A program made the translations under genes and the position numbers. Shown piece after piece: positions 33,837 through 43,512 of a stretch of 64,000 bases of DNA. Each line of letters opens with the position of its first letter. Position 1 is the first letter of the stretch. The notes under the pieces are model-generated. The model saw only the letters and a program-made list of their open reading frames with translations, did not search any database and had not been told where the DNA came from. Origin of the DNA: Bacteroidota bacterium (GTDB lineage: Bacteria; Bacteroidota; Bacteroidia; B-17B0; Aurantibacillaceae); assembly GCA_947450025.1 (NCBI GenBank), contig CANFTW010000006.1, positions 1 through 64,000 of the forward strand, read 5' to 3'.

Positions 33837-34745
33837 TTATTGATGGTTTAAGTCTTTAAGGGCTGCAGGTAGGTGATTGAATTGAAATTTAAACCCACTA
33901 TTTACTAGTTTTTGAGCGCTCACTCGCGAACCTTTTAGTAAAACGTTAGACATTTCTCCAAATAGTAACTTAAGCATAAATGCCGGAACATTTGGTAAAA
34001 AAAACGGTTTTGAAAGGTTTTTTGCTAGTTGTTTTGAGAAGGATTGATTAGTTGTTTCTTCTGGAGATACTGCATTATAAATTCCATTATAATTTTCATT
34101 AAATAAGGCTTCATAAAAAATGGACACTAAATCATCCAAATGAATCCAAGGCATATATTGTTTGCCTGAACCAACCGCAGAGCCTAATCCTAGTTTGAAT
34201 AAGGGTAATAATTTTTTTAATGCACCTCCATTTGAATTGAGCACTACTCCAATTCTAATAATACAATATTTATTGGAAAGTGTTTGAATTTCTTGATAAG
34301 CATTTTCCCATTGAATGCATGATTGAGTTAAAAAATCATGATTTCCTATATCAGTTTCAGAAAATATTTTTTCAGAAGTTGTCATACCGTAAATACCAAT
34401 GGCACTCGCCCCAACAAATGATTTTAATTGAATCTTCTGTTTTTTTACGATTGATTCAATCAAGTTCATGCTATTGACTCTCGAATCGATAATATCTCTC
34501 TTTCTATCTTCAGACCATCTTTTATCAGCAATTCCACTACCTGCTAAATGCACAATATGTTCAACACCCTCAAAGGCTTTTTCATCAATTTCTTTTTTTT
34601 CCACATTCCAGTAAAAGGATTGTATTGAATTGGATGATTGAGGATTTCTCGACAAGATTCTAACTGCATGTCCGTCTGTTATTAAACGTTTTGTTAGCGC
34701 TTTGCCAACTAGGCCTGTACCTCCTGAAATTAATATAACTGCCAT
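33837..34745 (-). CDS. TIGR01777 family NAD-dependent epimerase/dehydratase-like protein
   Basis: 302 residues. N-terminal Rossmann motif ILISGGTGLVGKALTKRLITDGH, then VEHIVHLAGSGIADKRWSEDRK and SFVGASAIGIYG, typical of the TIGR01777/SDR39U1 group, and a C-terminal DUF1731-like part (FFLPNVPAFMLKLLFGEMS ... LLKGSRVSAQKLVNSGFKF). Substrate unknown. Divergent from the ferredoxin-like gene, with 50 bp between their start codons. Confidence 0.92.
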   Translation of the reverse strand: MAVILISGGTGLVGKALTKRLITDGHAVRILSRNPQSSNSIQSFYWNVEKKEIDEKAFEGVEHIVHLAGSGIADKRWSEDRKRDIIDSRVNSMNLIESIVKKQKIQLKSFVGASAIGIYGMTTSEKIFSETDIGNHDFLTQSCIQWENAYQEIQTLSNKYCIIRIGVVLNSNGGALKKLLPLFKLGLGSAVGSGKQYMPWIHLDDLVSIFYEALFNENYNGIYNAVSPEETTNQSFSKQLAKNLSKPFFLPNVPAFMLKLLFGEMSNVLLKGSRVSAQKLVNSGFKFQFNHLPAALKDLNHQ

Positions 34746-34769
34746 AATGTATTAATTACAATTTAGCTG

Positions 34770-34777
34770 TAACTTTG
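34770..34777 (+). promoter_or_regulatory. -7 box of the ferredoxin-like operon
   Basis: TAACTTTG matches TAnnTTTG, 18 nt before the ATG at 34796. No clear -33 TTG. Confidence 0.45.
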
Positions 34778-34795
34778 TTTAAAGTTAATACAATT

Positions 34796-35110
34796 ATGAC
34801 GCCAGTATTTGATATTCATATTTTTGTTTGCAACAATCAGCGTTCAGGAACAGAGCGCTTGAGTTGTGGTGAAACTCACGGATTAGAACTAGTTGCAGAA
34901 TTTAAAAAGCAAATCAATGATTTAAAAGTAGGATTGAAAATTCGAGCTAATAAAAGTGGATGCTTAGGCATTTGTGATTTCGGACCAACAATAGCCATTT
35001 ATCCTGAAGGTGTTTTTTACGTAGGCGTTAAAAAAGAAGACGTGAAAGAAATTATCGAATCGCATATCATTAATAAAAAACCTGTTGAACGATTATTATT
35101 AAATAAATGA
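34796..35110 (+). CDS. (2Fe-2S) thioredoxin-like ferredoxin domain protein
   Basis: 104 residues from the ATG at 34796 (MTPVFDIHIFVCNNQR); a longer frame from 34775 would begin within the -7 box. Cysteines: C12 in FVCNNQR, then C in RLSCGETHG and CLGICDFGPTIAIYPEGVFY, the four-cysteine arrangement of the thioredoxin-like [2Fe-2S] ferredoxins. Likely electron carrier of unknown partner. The stop overlaps the next ATG (ATGA). Confidence 0.88.
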   Translation: MTPVFDIHIFVCNNQRSGTERLSCGETHGLELVAEFKKQINDLKVGLKIRANKSGCLGICDFGPTIAIYPEGVFYVGVKKEDVKEIIESHIINKKPVERLLLNK

Positions 35111-35454
35111 TACCTGACGTTTTACATAGTTTGCAAAGAGTAGGTTTATTTGAGAAATTTAAAGCTCAACTATATCGTGATTTTGAATTGTGTGGTTTTG
35201 CAGATGAAGCTCCAAAATTAAGTTCAAATAATTTGGAACATGTATTTCAAGAAGTACTGAAATCACTGATGATTATAGAGAAAAAAGATTCTTCCTCAAT
35301 TCAAAATTTATTATATCGAATTGATGTGACTGAACTTCAAATTAAAAAAGAAGCTTCGTTACATCCAGAAAAAAACTTCCAACAAATTTTAGCAGAGTTA
35401 ATTGTAAAACGAATTTTGCAAAAAGTGATTTTAAAACAACAGTATTCTAAATAG
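35107..35454 (+). CDS. Conserved hypothetical protein of the ferredoxin operon
   Basis: A 115-residue, wholly helical protein (VLHSLQRVGLFEKFKAQLYRDF ... LEHVFQEVLKSLMIIE ... FQQILAELIVKRILQKVI) with no motif I recognise. It overlaps the ferredoxin stop by 4 bp and is followed 1 bp later by the GNAT gene, so it belongs to a three-gene operon. Tight coupling to a [2Fe-2S] protein hints at a shared role, not shown. Confidence 0.75.
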   Translation: MIPDVLHSLQRVGLFEKFKAQLYRDFELCGFADEAPKLSSNNLEHVFQEVLKSLMIIEKKDSSSIQNLLYRIDVTELQIKKEASLHPEKNFQQILAELIVKRILQKVILKQQYSK

Positions 35455-35455
35455 T

Positions 35456-35923
35456 ATGAACATTGAAATTAGAAAAGGTACACAAGCTGATGTTCCTTCA
35501 GCTTTAACTTTAGTAAAAGAATTAGCAACATACGAAAAAGCTCCTAATGAAGTAGAAGTTACAAATGAAGAAATGATCGAATGGGGCTTTGGCACTGATA
35601 AGCAATTTGATTTTTATGTGGCTTTATTAGATGGAGTTATTGTTGGCATGGCTCTATATTATTTTAAATACAGCACTTGGAAAGGCAAGTGTTTGTTTTT
35701 AGAAGATATTATTGTTACTGAGGCGCAACGTGGGAAAGGACTTGGTAAATTACTATTTGATAAAGTTGTTGAAGTAAGCAAAGAAATGAAAGTGCGTCGT
35801 ATGGAATGGCAAGTATTGGATTGGAACACGCCTGCGATTGAGTTTTATAAAAAATACGACGCTATACTTGATGGAGAATGGGTAAATTGTAAGTTAACCA
35901 ACCGTCAATTAGATAAATTATAA
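35456..35923 (+). CDS. GNAT family N-acetyltransferase
   Basis: 155 residues. The acetyl-CoA loop is TEAQRGKGLGKLLFDKVVEV (Q-R-G-K-G-L-G), preceded by LEDIIVTE and followed by WNTPAIEFYKKYDA. The start (IRKGTQADVPSALTLVKELATYEKAPNEV) is close to the spermine/diamine acetyltransferase-like (SAT) group. Substrate is a likely small amine, inferred. Last gene of the ferredoxin operon. Confidence 0.92.
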   Translation: MNIEIRKGTQADVPSALTLVKELATYEKAPNEVEVTNEEMIEWGFGTDKQFDFYVALLDGVIVGMALYYFKYSTWKGKCLFLEDIIVTEAQRGKGLGKLLFDKVVEVSKEMKVRRMEWQVLDWNTPAIEFYKKYDAILDGEWVNCKLTNRQLDKL

Positions 35924-35996
35924 TATACCTTTTTTTAGGTATTGTTTAGAGAGATTCTAAATAACAACTTTGCAGTGTTAAATACACATTGCATTT

Positions 35997-38177
35997 ATGA
36001 AAAGTTATACCTTATTATTTTTATTTTCTTCAATTCTTAGTCAAGTTTCTAATGCTCAAACTAAAGATTCTTTAAAACCCAAAGAATTAGATTTGAGTGA
36101 AATTACTATTGCCGAGTACCGCACTGTAAATGGTGTTGGGCATTTACCTGATGAAAAAGACGGAATTATTTATGCTGGTAAAAAAACCGAAATCTTAATT
36201 ACAGATAGTTTAGATGCTAATAAAGCAATTAATAACACGCGTCAAATTTTAGGAAGAACGCCAGGATTAAACATTGTGGAAACTGAATCGGGTGGATTTA
36301 CAGCCAATGGAATTGCTACTCGTGGGTTAAATCCTTCACAAAGTATTGAGATGAATACACGTCAAAATGGGTATAACATCAGTGCTGATATTTATGGGTA
36401 CAATGAAGCTTATTATTTACCACCCATGGAAGCCGTTAGCCGAGTTGAAATGGTAAGAGGGGCGGCATCTTTGCAATTTGGTTCTCAGTTTGGCGGCTTG
36501 GTAAATTATGTGTTGAAAGAAGCCCCAAAAAATAAAAAATTTGAATTTAATACTTCTCAAACGGTCGGTAGTTTTGGTTTATTTAATTCTTTTAATTCGG
36601 TTGGTGGAACCATAAAAAAAGTAAACTATTATGCTTTTGTACAATATCGTACCTTACAAGGTTACCGTCCAAATAGTCAGCAGTGGCAAGTATCTGGTTT
36701 TGGTAAATTACAATATAAACCAAGCGAAAAATTAGCTGTATCGGTGGAATATTCTTTATTGCGAAATGAATTAAAAATGCCTGGAGGTTTTACGGATAGC
36801 GCCTTTGCGGCTAACCCTAAATCATCTTCAAGAGGAAGAAACTGGTTAAAAAGTCCATGGAATATTGTCAGTGCCAATTTAAAATATACGCCGTCAGAAA
36901 ATACGACAGTTGATTTTAAAACAATGTTTTTATTTAGTGGTCGTTCATTAGTTTGGCGAAATGAAGATGGTGGACCAGAAGCATTAGATATCATTGATAC
37001 AACTACTAACGAATTTGTTCCAAGAGAAGTTGGTATTGAAAAAATGCAAAACACCACTTCCGAATTACGTATCTCACATCGTTATCAATTAGGCAAACAA
37101 AAATCTACTATAGCAGGTGGATTAAGATATAGCTATGCTTGGTTTAACCGTAAAGGTGGCGGAGAAGGAACGACTAATAGTGATTTTGATTTATCGATTA
37201 CTGGTCCTTGGGGTTATGATTTAGATTTCTCAACAACCAATTTAGCTTCATTTATTGAAAATATTTTTAGAATTGGAGAGAAATTTACTATTACTCCAGG
37301 GTTTAGATTTGAATACATTAATAGCACCGCATCAGGTTATAAAACAGAAGATGAATTTAAAATTTATACAGAGCAAGTTCGAAACCGTTATTTACCTTTA
37401 TTCGGAACAGGCTTAGAGTTTAAGCCAACATCAAATACTAGCGTATACGGTAATATCAGTCAAGCATACCGACCAATAGATTATGGTCAATTAGAACCAT
37501 TAGGAGTTATTTCTAAAATAGACCCAAACTTAAAAGACGCAACAGGATTTAATTCTGATTTAGGATACAGAGGTACTGTAAAAAATTATTTGAATTTTGA
37601 TATTGGCGTTTTTTATATGGCTTATAACAATAGAATTGGAGTAGTGTTAAAAACAAATGAATTTGTGGAGGAATATACTTATAGAACTAATATTGCGAAT
37701 AGCGTTCATCAAGGTATTGAAACTTATGTTGAGTTTAACATCATCAAATGCATTAATCCAGCTTCAAAATATGGTATTAGCATTTTTGATTCTTATGCAT
37801 TTATAGATGCAAAATATACTACTGGAGAATTTAAAGGGAAACGAGTTGAAGCATCAGCAAATACAATTAACCGCATTGGTTTAATTTTAAATGACAACCA
37901 TTTCTCAATTACATGTCAGTATAATTATGTAGGAGATGCTTTTGGAGATGCATCTAATGTAAAAGTAAGCGCCGATCCTGTAGCTGGTTATATCCCTGCC
38001 TATAGTGTAATTGATTGCAGTGCAAGTTATAAATATAAAAACTACGCTATTAAATTAGGGGGCAATAATTTAGTTGATAAGGCTTATTTCACGCGTCGTA
38101 CAGATGAATACCCAGGCCCTGGAATTATTCCTTCTATTGGAAGAAGCTGGTATATAGGTTTAAGTGCAAAATTTTAA
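35997..38177 (+). CDS. TonB-dependent receptor, FecA-like
   Basis: 726 residues. Signal peptide LLFLFSSILSQVSNAQ, plug domain (ARQ/N TRQILGRTPGLNIVE ... GFTANGIATRGLNPSQSIEM ... VSRVEMVRGAASLQFGSQFGGLVNYVL) and a 22-strand barrel ending in Phe (YIGLSAKF). There is no carboxypeptidase-like N-terminal domain, so it is a nutrient receptor rather than a SusC protein; the closest named group is Fe(3+)-dicitrate receptors. Next to it, 9 bp downstream, is a di-haem peroxidase lipoprotein, probably the same operon, suggesting an iron or metal uptake role. Confidence 0.9.
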   Translation: MKSYTLLFLFSSILSQVSNAQTKDSLKPKELDLSEITIAEYRTVNGVGHLPDEKDGIIYAGKKTEILITDSLDANKAINNTRQILGRTPGLNIVETESGGFTANGIATRGLNPSQSIEMNTRQNGYNISADIYGYNEAYYLPPMEAVSRVEMVRGAASLQFGSQFGGLVNYVLKEAPKNKKFEFNTSQTVGSFGLFNSFNSVGGTIKKVNYYAFVQYRTLQGYRPNSQQWQVSGFGKLQYKPSEKLAVSVEYSLLRNELKMPGGFTDSAFAANPKSSSRGRNWLKSPWNIVSANLKYTPSENTTVDFKTMFLFSGRSLVWRNEDGGPEALDIIDTTTNEFVPREVGIEKMQNTTSELRISHRYQLGKQKSTIAGGLRYSYAWFNRKGGGEGTTNSDFDLSITGPWGYDLDFSTTNLASFIENIFRIGEKFTITPGFRFEYINSTASGYKTEDEFKIYTEQVRNRYLPLFGTGLEFKPTSNTSVYGNISQAYRPIDYGQLEPLGVISKIDPNLKDATGFNSDLGYRGTVKNYLNFDIGVFYMAYNNRIGVVLKTNEFVEEYTYRTNIANSVHQGIETYVEFNIIKCINPASKYGISIFDSYAFIDAKYTTGEFKGKRVEASANTINRIGLILNDNHFSITCQYNYVGDAFGDASNVKVSADPVAGYIPAYSVIDCSASYKYKNYAIKLGGNNLVDKAYFTRRTDEYPGPGIIPSIGRSWYIGLSAKF

Positions 38178-38186
38178 TAATAGAAT

Positions 38187-39290
38187 ATGATTCAATTTAA
38201 AAAAACTCAATGCTTATTTGTACTTGTTCTACTTGTTGTTTTTATGTCTTGTAAAAAAGATAAAAACATTGTTATAGTTGAACAAAATGATAAAATTAAA
38301 CTAGGTAAAAAACTATTTTTTGACAAAGGATTATCTAATCCTATTGGACAATCTTGCTCCAGTTGTCATAGCCCCGAAACAGGGTTTAGCGACTTAAATC
38401 ATAATATTGTATCGGAAGGAGCAGTTGACGGATTATTTGGAAACAGAAATGCACCTAACGTATCTTATGCTATGTTTTCGATGCCCTTGCATTTTGATTA
38501 TGTTGATTCGACCTATGTTGGTGGATTTTTTCATGATGGTAGAGTGAATTCTTTGCAAGAACAAGCCACTAAGCCTTTCTTTAATCCTTTAGAAATGAAT
38601 ATTGAAAATGTGAGTATGCTTATTAATAAGCTGAGAAGTAGTAATTACTTTTCTTTATATAGAGAAGTTTATGGAGATATCACAGATGAGGATAAAGCTT
38701 TGAAAAATATTGCTGATGCAATAGCGGCCTACGAACAATCATCAGAAGTGAATCCTTTTACATCAAAATTTGATTACTATTTAAAAGGACAAGCTGTATT
38801 TACTGCTAAAGAATTAAGAGGAATGAAAGTATTTACAGATACAGCTAAAGGTAAATGTGCTAATTGTCATATCATTGATGCTGACGAAGAAACAGGAAAA
38901 GTGTTATTTACGGATTTTACCTATGATAATATAGGATTACCAAAAAATGTAAATAATCCATATTACACCATGTCTAGTAATTATAATCCATTAGGAGCAT
39001 CATACATCGATAATGGATTAGGCGCTTTTTTAAATAATAGCAGTTTTAATGGCCAATTTAAAGTTCCTAGTTTACGCAATGTTGCTATTTCTGCACCATA
39101 TTTTCATAATGGAGTATTTAATACATTAGAAGAAACAGTCCATTTTTATAATAAAAGAGATTCGTTATTTCCTAACCCTGAAGTGCCAGCAAACATTAAT
39201 AAAACTGAGCTTGGTAAATTAAAATTAAGTTCTCAAGAAGAGAAAGATTTAGTAGCGTTTTTGAAAACGCTAACGGATGGATATCAGTAA
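38187..39290 (+). CDS. Di-haem cytochrome-c peroxidase / MauG-like lipoprotein
   Basis: 367 residues. A lipoprotein signal peptide ends in FMSC (Cys22). Two c-type haem sites: C57-SS-C60-H61 (CSSCHSPETGFSD) and C224-AN-C227-H228 (CANCHIID). RNAPNVSYAMF and FKVPSLRNVAISAPYFHNGVFNTLEETVHFYN are CCP/MauG family hallmarks. Periplasmic peroxidase using cytochrome c as donor, or a MauG-like oxidase. Cotranscribed with the TonB receptor. Confidence 0.93.
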   Translation: MIQFKKTQCLFVLVLLVVFMSCKKDKNIVIVEQNDKIKLGKKLFFDKGLSNPIGQSCSSCHSPETGFSDLNHNIVSEGAVDGLFGNRNAPNVSYAMFSMPLHFDYVDSTYVGGFFHDGRVNSLQEQATKPFFNPLEMNIENVSMLINKLRSSNYFSLYREVYGDITDEDKALKNIADAIAAYEQSSEVNPFTSKFDYYLKGQAVFTAKELRGMKVFTDTAKGKCANCHIIDADEETGKVLFTDFTYDNIGLPKNVNNPYYTMSSNYNPLGASYIDNGLGAFLNNSSFNGQFKVPSLRNVAISAPYFHNGVFNTLEETVHFYNKRDSLFPNPEVPANINKTELGKLKLSSQEEKDLVAFLKTLTDGYQ

Positions 39291-39314
39291 AAGGATTAGG
39301 TTATAATCCTTTTA
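39286..39314. terminator. Hairpin between the peroxidase and hemE genes
   Basis: GTAAAAGGATTA / TAATCCTTTTAC with loop GGTTA, covering the stop region of both convergent genes. It lacks a long T-run. Confidence 0.5.
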
Positions 39315-40320
39315 CACAATCAATAAAAAACTTCACTTTATTCTTATCTAAGTCGGGATACAAACCATGACCTAAATTAGCGATGTAACGTTGTTTGCCA
39401 AATGCATTTACCATTTTACGAGCAGTTGCTTCTATAGCTTTTTCATCAGCATACAACATGCATGGGTCCGCATTACCTTGTAATGTTTTTTCGTGACCTA
39501 TTATAATTCTTGCGTCTTGCGGATTAATGGTCCAATCTAAGCCAATGGTATTACAATTTAATTTTGCCATATCTGCTAAAGCAAAGTGTGCGTCTTTAGC
39601 AAATACAGTTACTGGAACCAATGGCTCAATCGCATCACAAATTTTAGAAATGTATTTCAATGAAAATTCTAAATATTGTTCATGTCCTAAAACACCTGCC
39701 CAACTATCAAATAATTGAATCATATCAGCACCTGCCGCTATTTGTCCTTTTAAATAGTTGATAGTACTTTGAGTAATTTTTTCTAATAATTGATGCGCTA
39801 ATTCAGGTTGTTGATATAGAAATTTTTTTGCTTGACTAAAAGTTTTACTTCCACTGCCTTCTACCATGTATGCCATTAATGTCCATGGGGCGCCACCAAA
39901 GCCTATTAACGGAACTCTATTATTTAAATCTTTTTTCGCGAGTTTAATAGCTTGAATTACGTAATCTAAATCACCAGCATCTGCAATATGTAAATCATCA
40001 ATATCTTTTTGTGACTTGATAGTTTTTTCAAAGTTTGGCCCTTTAGCTTCAATCATTTGATAAGGCAGTCCCATAGCTTCTGGAATTACTAAGATGTCTG
40101 AAAATATAATGGCCGCATCAACACCTAAAATATCTACTGGTTGAATGGTTACTTCAGCAGCTAACTCAGGATTTTTTACAAATTCTATAAAGTTTTTTGC
40201 ACGAGCGCGTGTTGCTTTGTACTCTGGCAAAATACGCCCTGCTTGGCGCATTAACCAAATAGGCACACGTTCAACTTTTTCTCCTTTAGCAGCTCTTAAT
40301 ATAATGTCGTTTTGATACAT
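39301..40320 (-). CDS. hemE: Uroporphyrinogen decarboxylase
   Basis: 339 residues. Decarboxylates the four acetates of uroporphyrinogen III in haem synthesis, the step after HemD. Signatures [16 protein letters not shown] near the N-terminus and [16 protein letters not shown], with [15 protein letters not shown] (catalytic Asp in FSD). The bestrophin gene starts 3 bp upstream on the same strand. Confidence 0.97.
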   Translation of the reverse strand: MYQNDIILRAAKGEKVERVPIWLMRQAGRILPEYKATRARAKNFIEFVKNPELAAEVTIQPVDILGVDAAIIFSDILVIPEAMGLPYQMIEAKGPNFEKTIKSQKDIDDLHIADAGDLDYVIQAIKLAKKDLNNRVPLIGFGGAPWTLMAYMVEGSGSKTFSQAKKFLYQQPELAHQLLEKITQSTINYLKGQIAAGADMIQLFDSWAGVLGHEQYLEFSLKYISKICDAIEPLVPVTVFAKDAHFALADMAKLNCNTIGLDWTINPQDARIIIGHEKTLQGNADPCMLYADEKAIEATARKMVNAFGKQRYIANLGHGLYPDLDKNKVKFFIDCVKGL

Positions 40321-40322
40321 AA

Positions 40323-41186
40323 TTAGTTTAAAATTTCGTTTAAATTAGTTTTTATTCTTTGGCAAATATCATCAAGTGGCAAGTCATTATCATCTTCACC
40401 AAATGGATCTTCAATTTCTTCAGCTATTAATTCAATACTTGCAAAAACGTATAATACAATAATGGCAATTGGAACCGTTGTGTATCCAAACTCACTCCCA
40501 AAAAAAATTGGTAGGGACATTACGTAAAGAAAAATCATTTTCTTTAAAAAGATATTATAGGAGTAGGGAATAGGTGTGTTTTTAATACGTTCGCAAGCAC
40601 CTATATTATCTGTAAAGGATTTTAATTCTTCATTTAAAATAATGAGTTGATCTCCAGTTAAATCTTTATTAAGGTATAAACTATTTATTTTAGTATACAG
40701 TGATTTTGCGATAATATTAGGTTTGTGATTAGCATCTGCATACTGTGATAAAATAATGTTATCTGTTGGCGTAAATTCTTCTTGAATATATTTCCCTCTT
40801 AAATGATTTTTAAACGCAAACACATAATTGGTAATGAGGTGTTTAATTTCTTGTTTATCTTTTTCATGAATAAGAATAGACGATAGTTTTAATGCTAAGT
40901 TTCTGGAATTGTTGACTACACTTCCCCATATTTTTCTACCTTCCCACCATCTATCATAAGCTGAGTTTGTTCTAAATACTAACAACATCGATAATACAAA
41001 ACCTAAAATGGAATGCATGACGGTTGGATTTTTAGTGTTTAAATGAAAAAAATGAGCTTCGGAATATACAATAGCAGCTGCATATACTCCAATACTCACT
41101 AATGACCAAAACAATCTTCGGAATGTATCACTTTTGTGAAATTGTATAATTAATGTAAACCAGTCTTTTGGATTATATGTTACCAT
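40323..41186 (-). CDS. Bestrophin family chloride channel-like protein
   Basis: 287 residues, UPF0187/bestrophin family: [20 protein letters not shown] (first helix), [38 protein letters not shown] (pore-lining motif), and [31 protein letters not shown], ending with [17 protein letters not shown], a Ca-clasp-like acidic tail. Bacterial members form pentameric ion channels. Co-directional with hemE, overlapping transcripts likely. Confidence 0.94.
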   Translation of the reverse strand: MVTYNPKDWFTLIIQFHKSDTFRRLFWSLVSIGVYAAAIVYSEAHFFHLNTKNPTVMHSILGFVLSMLLVFRTNSAYDRWWEGRKIWGSVVNNSRNLALKLSSILIHEKDKQEIKHLITNYVFAFKNHLRGKYIQEEFTPTDNIILSQYADANHKPNIIAKSLYTKINSLYLNKDLTGDQLIILNEELKSFTDNIGACERIKNTPIPYSYNIFLKKMIFLYVMSLPIFFGSEFGYTTVPIAIIVLYVFASIELIAEEIEDPFGEDDNDLPLDDICQRIKTNLNEILN

Positions 41187-41473
41187 AATTGAGTTGCAAA
41201 GTTAATAGCTTTCAGCAATTTTTGGCCTTAAAAAGATGTATAATCATTAAATAATTTATTAAATAAAAAATAAGTATTAGGTTACATTATCCCTTCAAAC
41301 TGAATAAAATCCAGAAATTATTCACAATTAAGACTCACTCAAACATGTCTATGGATAATAATAACCGTTTATAAAGTTTTTAATTAAAGATATTGTGTTT
41401 AACAATTTTATAGCCTAGCTTAGGCACACTATTTTAATAGATATAGTTTAATCAAAAGTTAAAAAATATAGAT

Positions 41474-43465
41474 ATGAAGTCCTTAATTTATTTTTCTCTT
41501 GCTGTTTTTTCATTTATGAAAATACACGCTCAAACAGATCATTTTTGTGCAAAACATAAAGCCAAAAACTTTAACAAAAAAGTTTCTATTGCATTGCCTC
41601 CAGGATATGTTCCTCCTGAGAATAAGTATGATTTAAAGTTTTATCATTTGAATGTTAATGTTGAAAGAAACACAAGTTACATTAGTGGTAATGTGAAAAG
41701 TAAAGCCCTAGTGGTTGCAGCTAGTTTAGATTCATTCGCATTTGTATTGCATCAAAATCACACGATTGATTCAGTATATGTGAATGGAGCTAAAAGATTA
41801 TTTGTTCGTCAAGATAGTTTAGTGAAAGCAACAGCGGGGACTCCAATTCCTCAAAACCAGTTATTTGATGCTATTGTATATTATCATGGAACAGCTCCAA
41901 CAGGAGGAGCTGCTGCAATTGGAGATGGTTATAGTACAGGCACCTCAGGTTCTTGGGGAAATCAAGTAAGCTGGAGTTTAAGTGAAAGTTTATGTGCATA
42001 TCATTGGTTTCCATGTAAACAAGATTTACGTGATAAAATAGATTCTTCTTGGGTATATGCTACTACAGATTCTTTAAACATGGTTGGCTCAAACGGTTTA
42101 CTGAAAAATATTGTAAGAATTGGCAATAAAAAACGATATGAGTGGCAATCAAGATACCCAATTGATTATTATTTAATCTCTGTTGCAACGGCAAAATATA
42201 AACCATATATATTATATGCAAAACCCCAGTATTTAGTTGGAGATTCTATTTACATTCAAAATTTTATTTATGATAATGCGATTAACAACGCAGCATGGGC
42301 AACCCAAAAAACAGCTTTAAATAAAATAGTGCCAACCATTGAATTAGAATCTAATTTATTTGGAATGTACCCTTTCTATAAAGAAAAATACGGACATAGC
42401 ATGGCTCCATTTGGTGGTGGTATGGAACATCAAACGATGACAAGTTTAGGATTTTTTGATTTTGAAATTGATGCTCATGAGTTAGGACACCAATGGTGGG
42501 GCGATAATGTGACTTGTGCTGCATGGAAAGATATTTTTATCAATGAGGGATGGGCAAGCTATACTGAGTATTTAAGCCATCAATACCTATCTTCAATTTC
42601 TGGAAATACCGCATCAAATAAAATGAATACTGTACATAATAATATCATGTCTCAGGTAGGTGGTAGTTGTTATTTTACAAATGCAGATACGATGAATGCG
42701 AATGTTATTTTTGATTCACGATTAACATATGATAAAGGAAGTGCCATTATTCATAGCTTACGTTACGAGATCAATAATGATTCAGTGTTTTTTCCAGCTA
42801 TTAGAGCATTTCAAAACACTTATAAAGGAAGTACGGCTAGTGTTATTGATTTTAGAGATTTTATGGCAACCTATTCAGGGTTAAATTTCACTCAGTTTTT
42901 TAATCAATGGTATTATGGACAAGGATATCCAACATTTAGTGCATCTTGGAATCAATCAAATAATGTGTTTTATTTAAAGGCTACACAAACAACATCTTTC
43001 CCTAGTTCTGTTCCTTTGTTTATGACCCATGTAGATTATCGTATTTCTAGGACAGCCATGACAGATACCATTGTAAGGCTATTTCATGGCCAAACTATTG
43101 AAAACTATACCATTGCTTTAAATGGAACAATTACTAGCATTGCAGTTGATCCAAATAACTGGATTTTAAATAAAGTAGGAACAATTACTAAAGATCTTTC
43201 TGTTGGTTCGAATGAATTAGTAAATACTACTGCAGAATTTTTTGTCGGTCCAAATCCAACTTCTGATGCATTAAATATTTTTATGTATCATCAAGATAAA
43301 GTTAGCGTAGAGATTTTAGACATTACTGGTAAATTAGTTTTAGTGCAAAATTTTGATACTCATGCAGAATTTGATATATCAAAATTTGCAAATGGTATAT
43401 ATACTGTTAACGTAAAAAAAATATCAGGAGAGTTAATTAAATCTACAAAGGTGGTTAAAAACTAA
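41474..43465 (+). CDS. Secreted M1 family metallopeptidase with T9SS type A sorting domain
   Basis: 663 residues. Signal peptide LIYFSLAVFSFMKIHAQ. Aminopeptidase-N-like beta domain, an FGGGMEHQTM (GAMEN-like) exopeptidase loop, Zn ligands H335/H339 with E336 in AHELGHQWWGDN and E358 in NEGWASYTEYL. The C-terminal ~80 residues (FFVGPNPTSDALNIFMYHQD ... GIYTVNVKKISGELIKSTKVVK) are a type A T9SS sorting domain, so it is exported through the outer membrane and anchored or released. Probably digests peptides outside the cell. Monocistronic. Confidence 0.95.
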   Translation: MKSLIYFSLAVFSFMKIHAQTDHFCAKHKAKNFNKKVSIALPPGYVPPENKYDLKFYHLNVNVERNTSYISGNVKSKALVVAASLDSFAFVLHQNHTIDSVYVNGAKRLFVRQDSLVKATAGTPIPQNQLFDAIVYYHGTAPTGGAAAIGDGYSTGTSGSWGNQVSWSLSESLCAYHWFPCKQDLRDKIDSSWVYATTDSLNMVGSNGLLKNIVRIGNKKRYEWQSRYPIDYYLISVATAKYKPYILYAKPQYLVGDSIYIQNFIYDNAINNAAWATQKTALNKIVPTIELESNLFGMYPFYKEKYGHSMAPFGGGMEHQTMTSLGFFDFEIDAHELGHQWWGDNVTCAAWKDIFINEGWASYTEYLSHQYLSSISGNTASNKMNTVHNNIMSQVGGSCYFTNADTMNANVIFDSRLTYDKGSAIIHSLRYEINNDSVFFPAIRAFQNTYKGSTASVIDFRDFMATYSGLNFTQFFNQWYYGQGYPTFSASWNQSNNVFYLKATQTTSFPSSVPLFMTHVDYRISRTAMTDTIVRLFHGQTIENYTIALNGTITSIAVDPNNWILNKVGTITKDLSVGSNELVNTTAEFFVGPNPTSDALNIFMYHQDKVSVEILDITGKLVLVQNFDTHAEFDISKFANGIYTVNVKKISGELIKSTKVVKN

Positions 43466-43480
43466 ATCAAGCTCTTTATA

Positions 43481-43512
43481 AAAAAGCCCTAAGGTATTCT
43501 TAGGGCTTTTTT
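43481..43512. terminator. Bidirectional terminator between M1 peptidase and ispE
   Basis: AAAAAGCCCTAAG / CTTAGGGCTTTTT stem with loop GTATT and A/T flanks; the ispE stop lies within the T-run. Confidence 0.88.
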
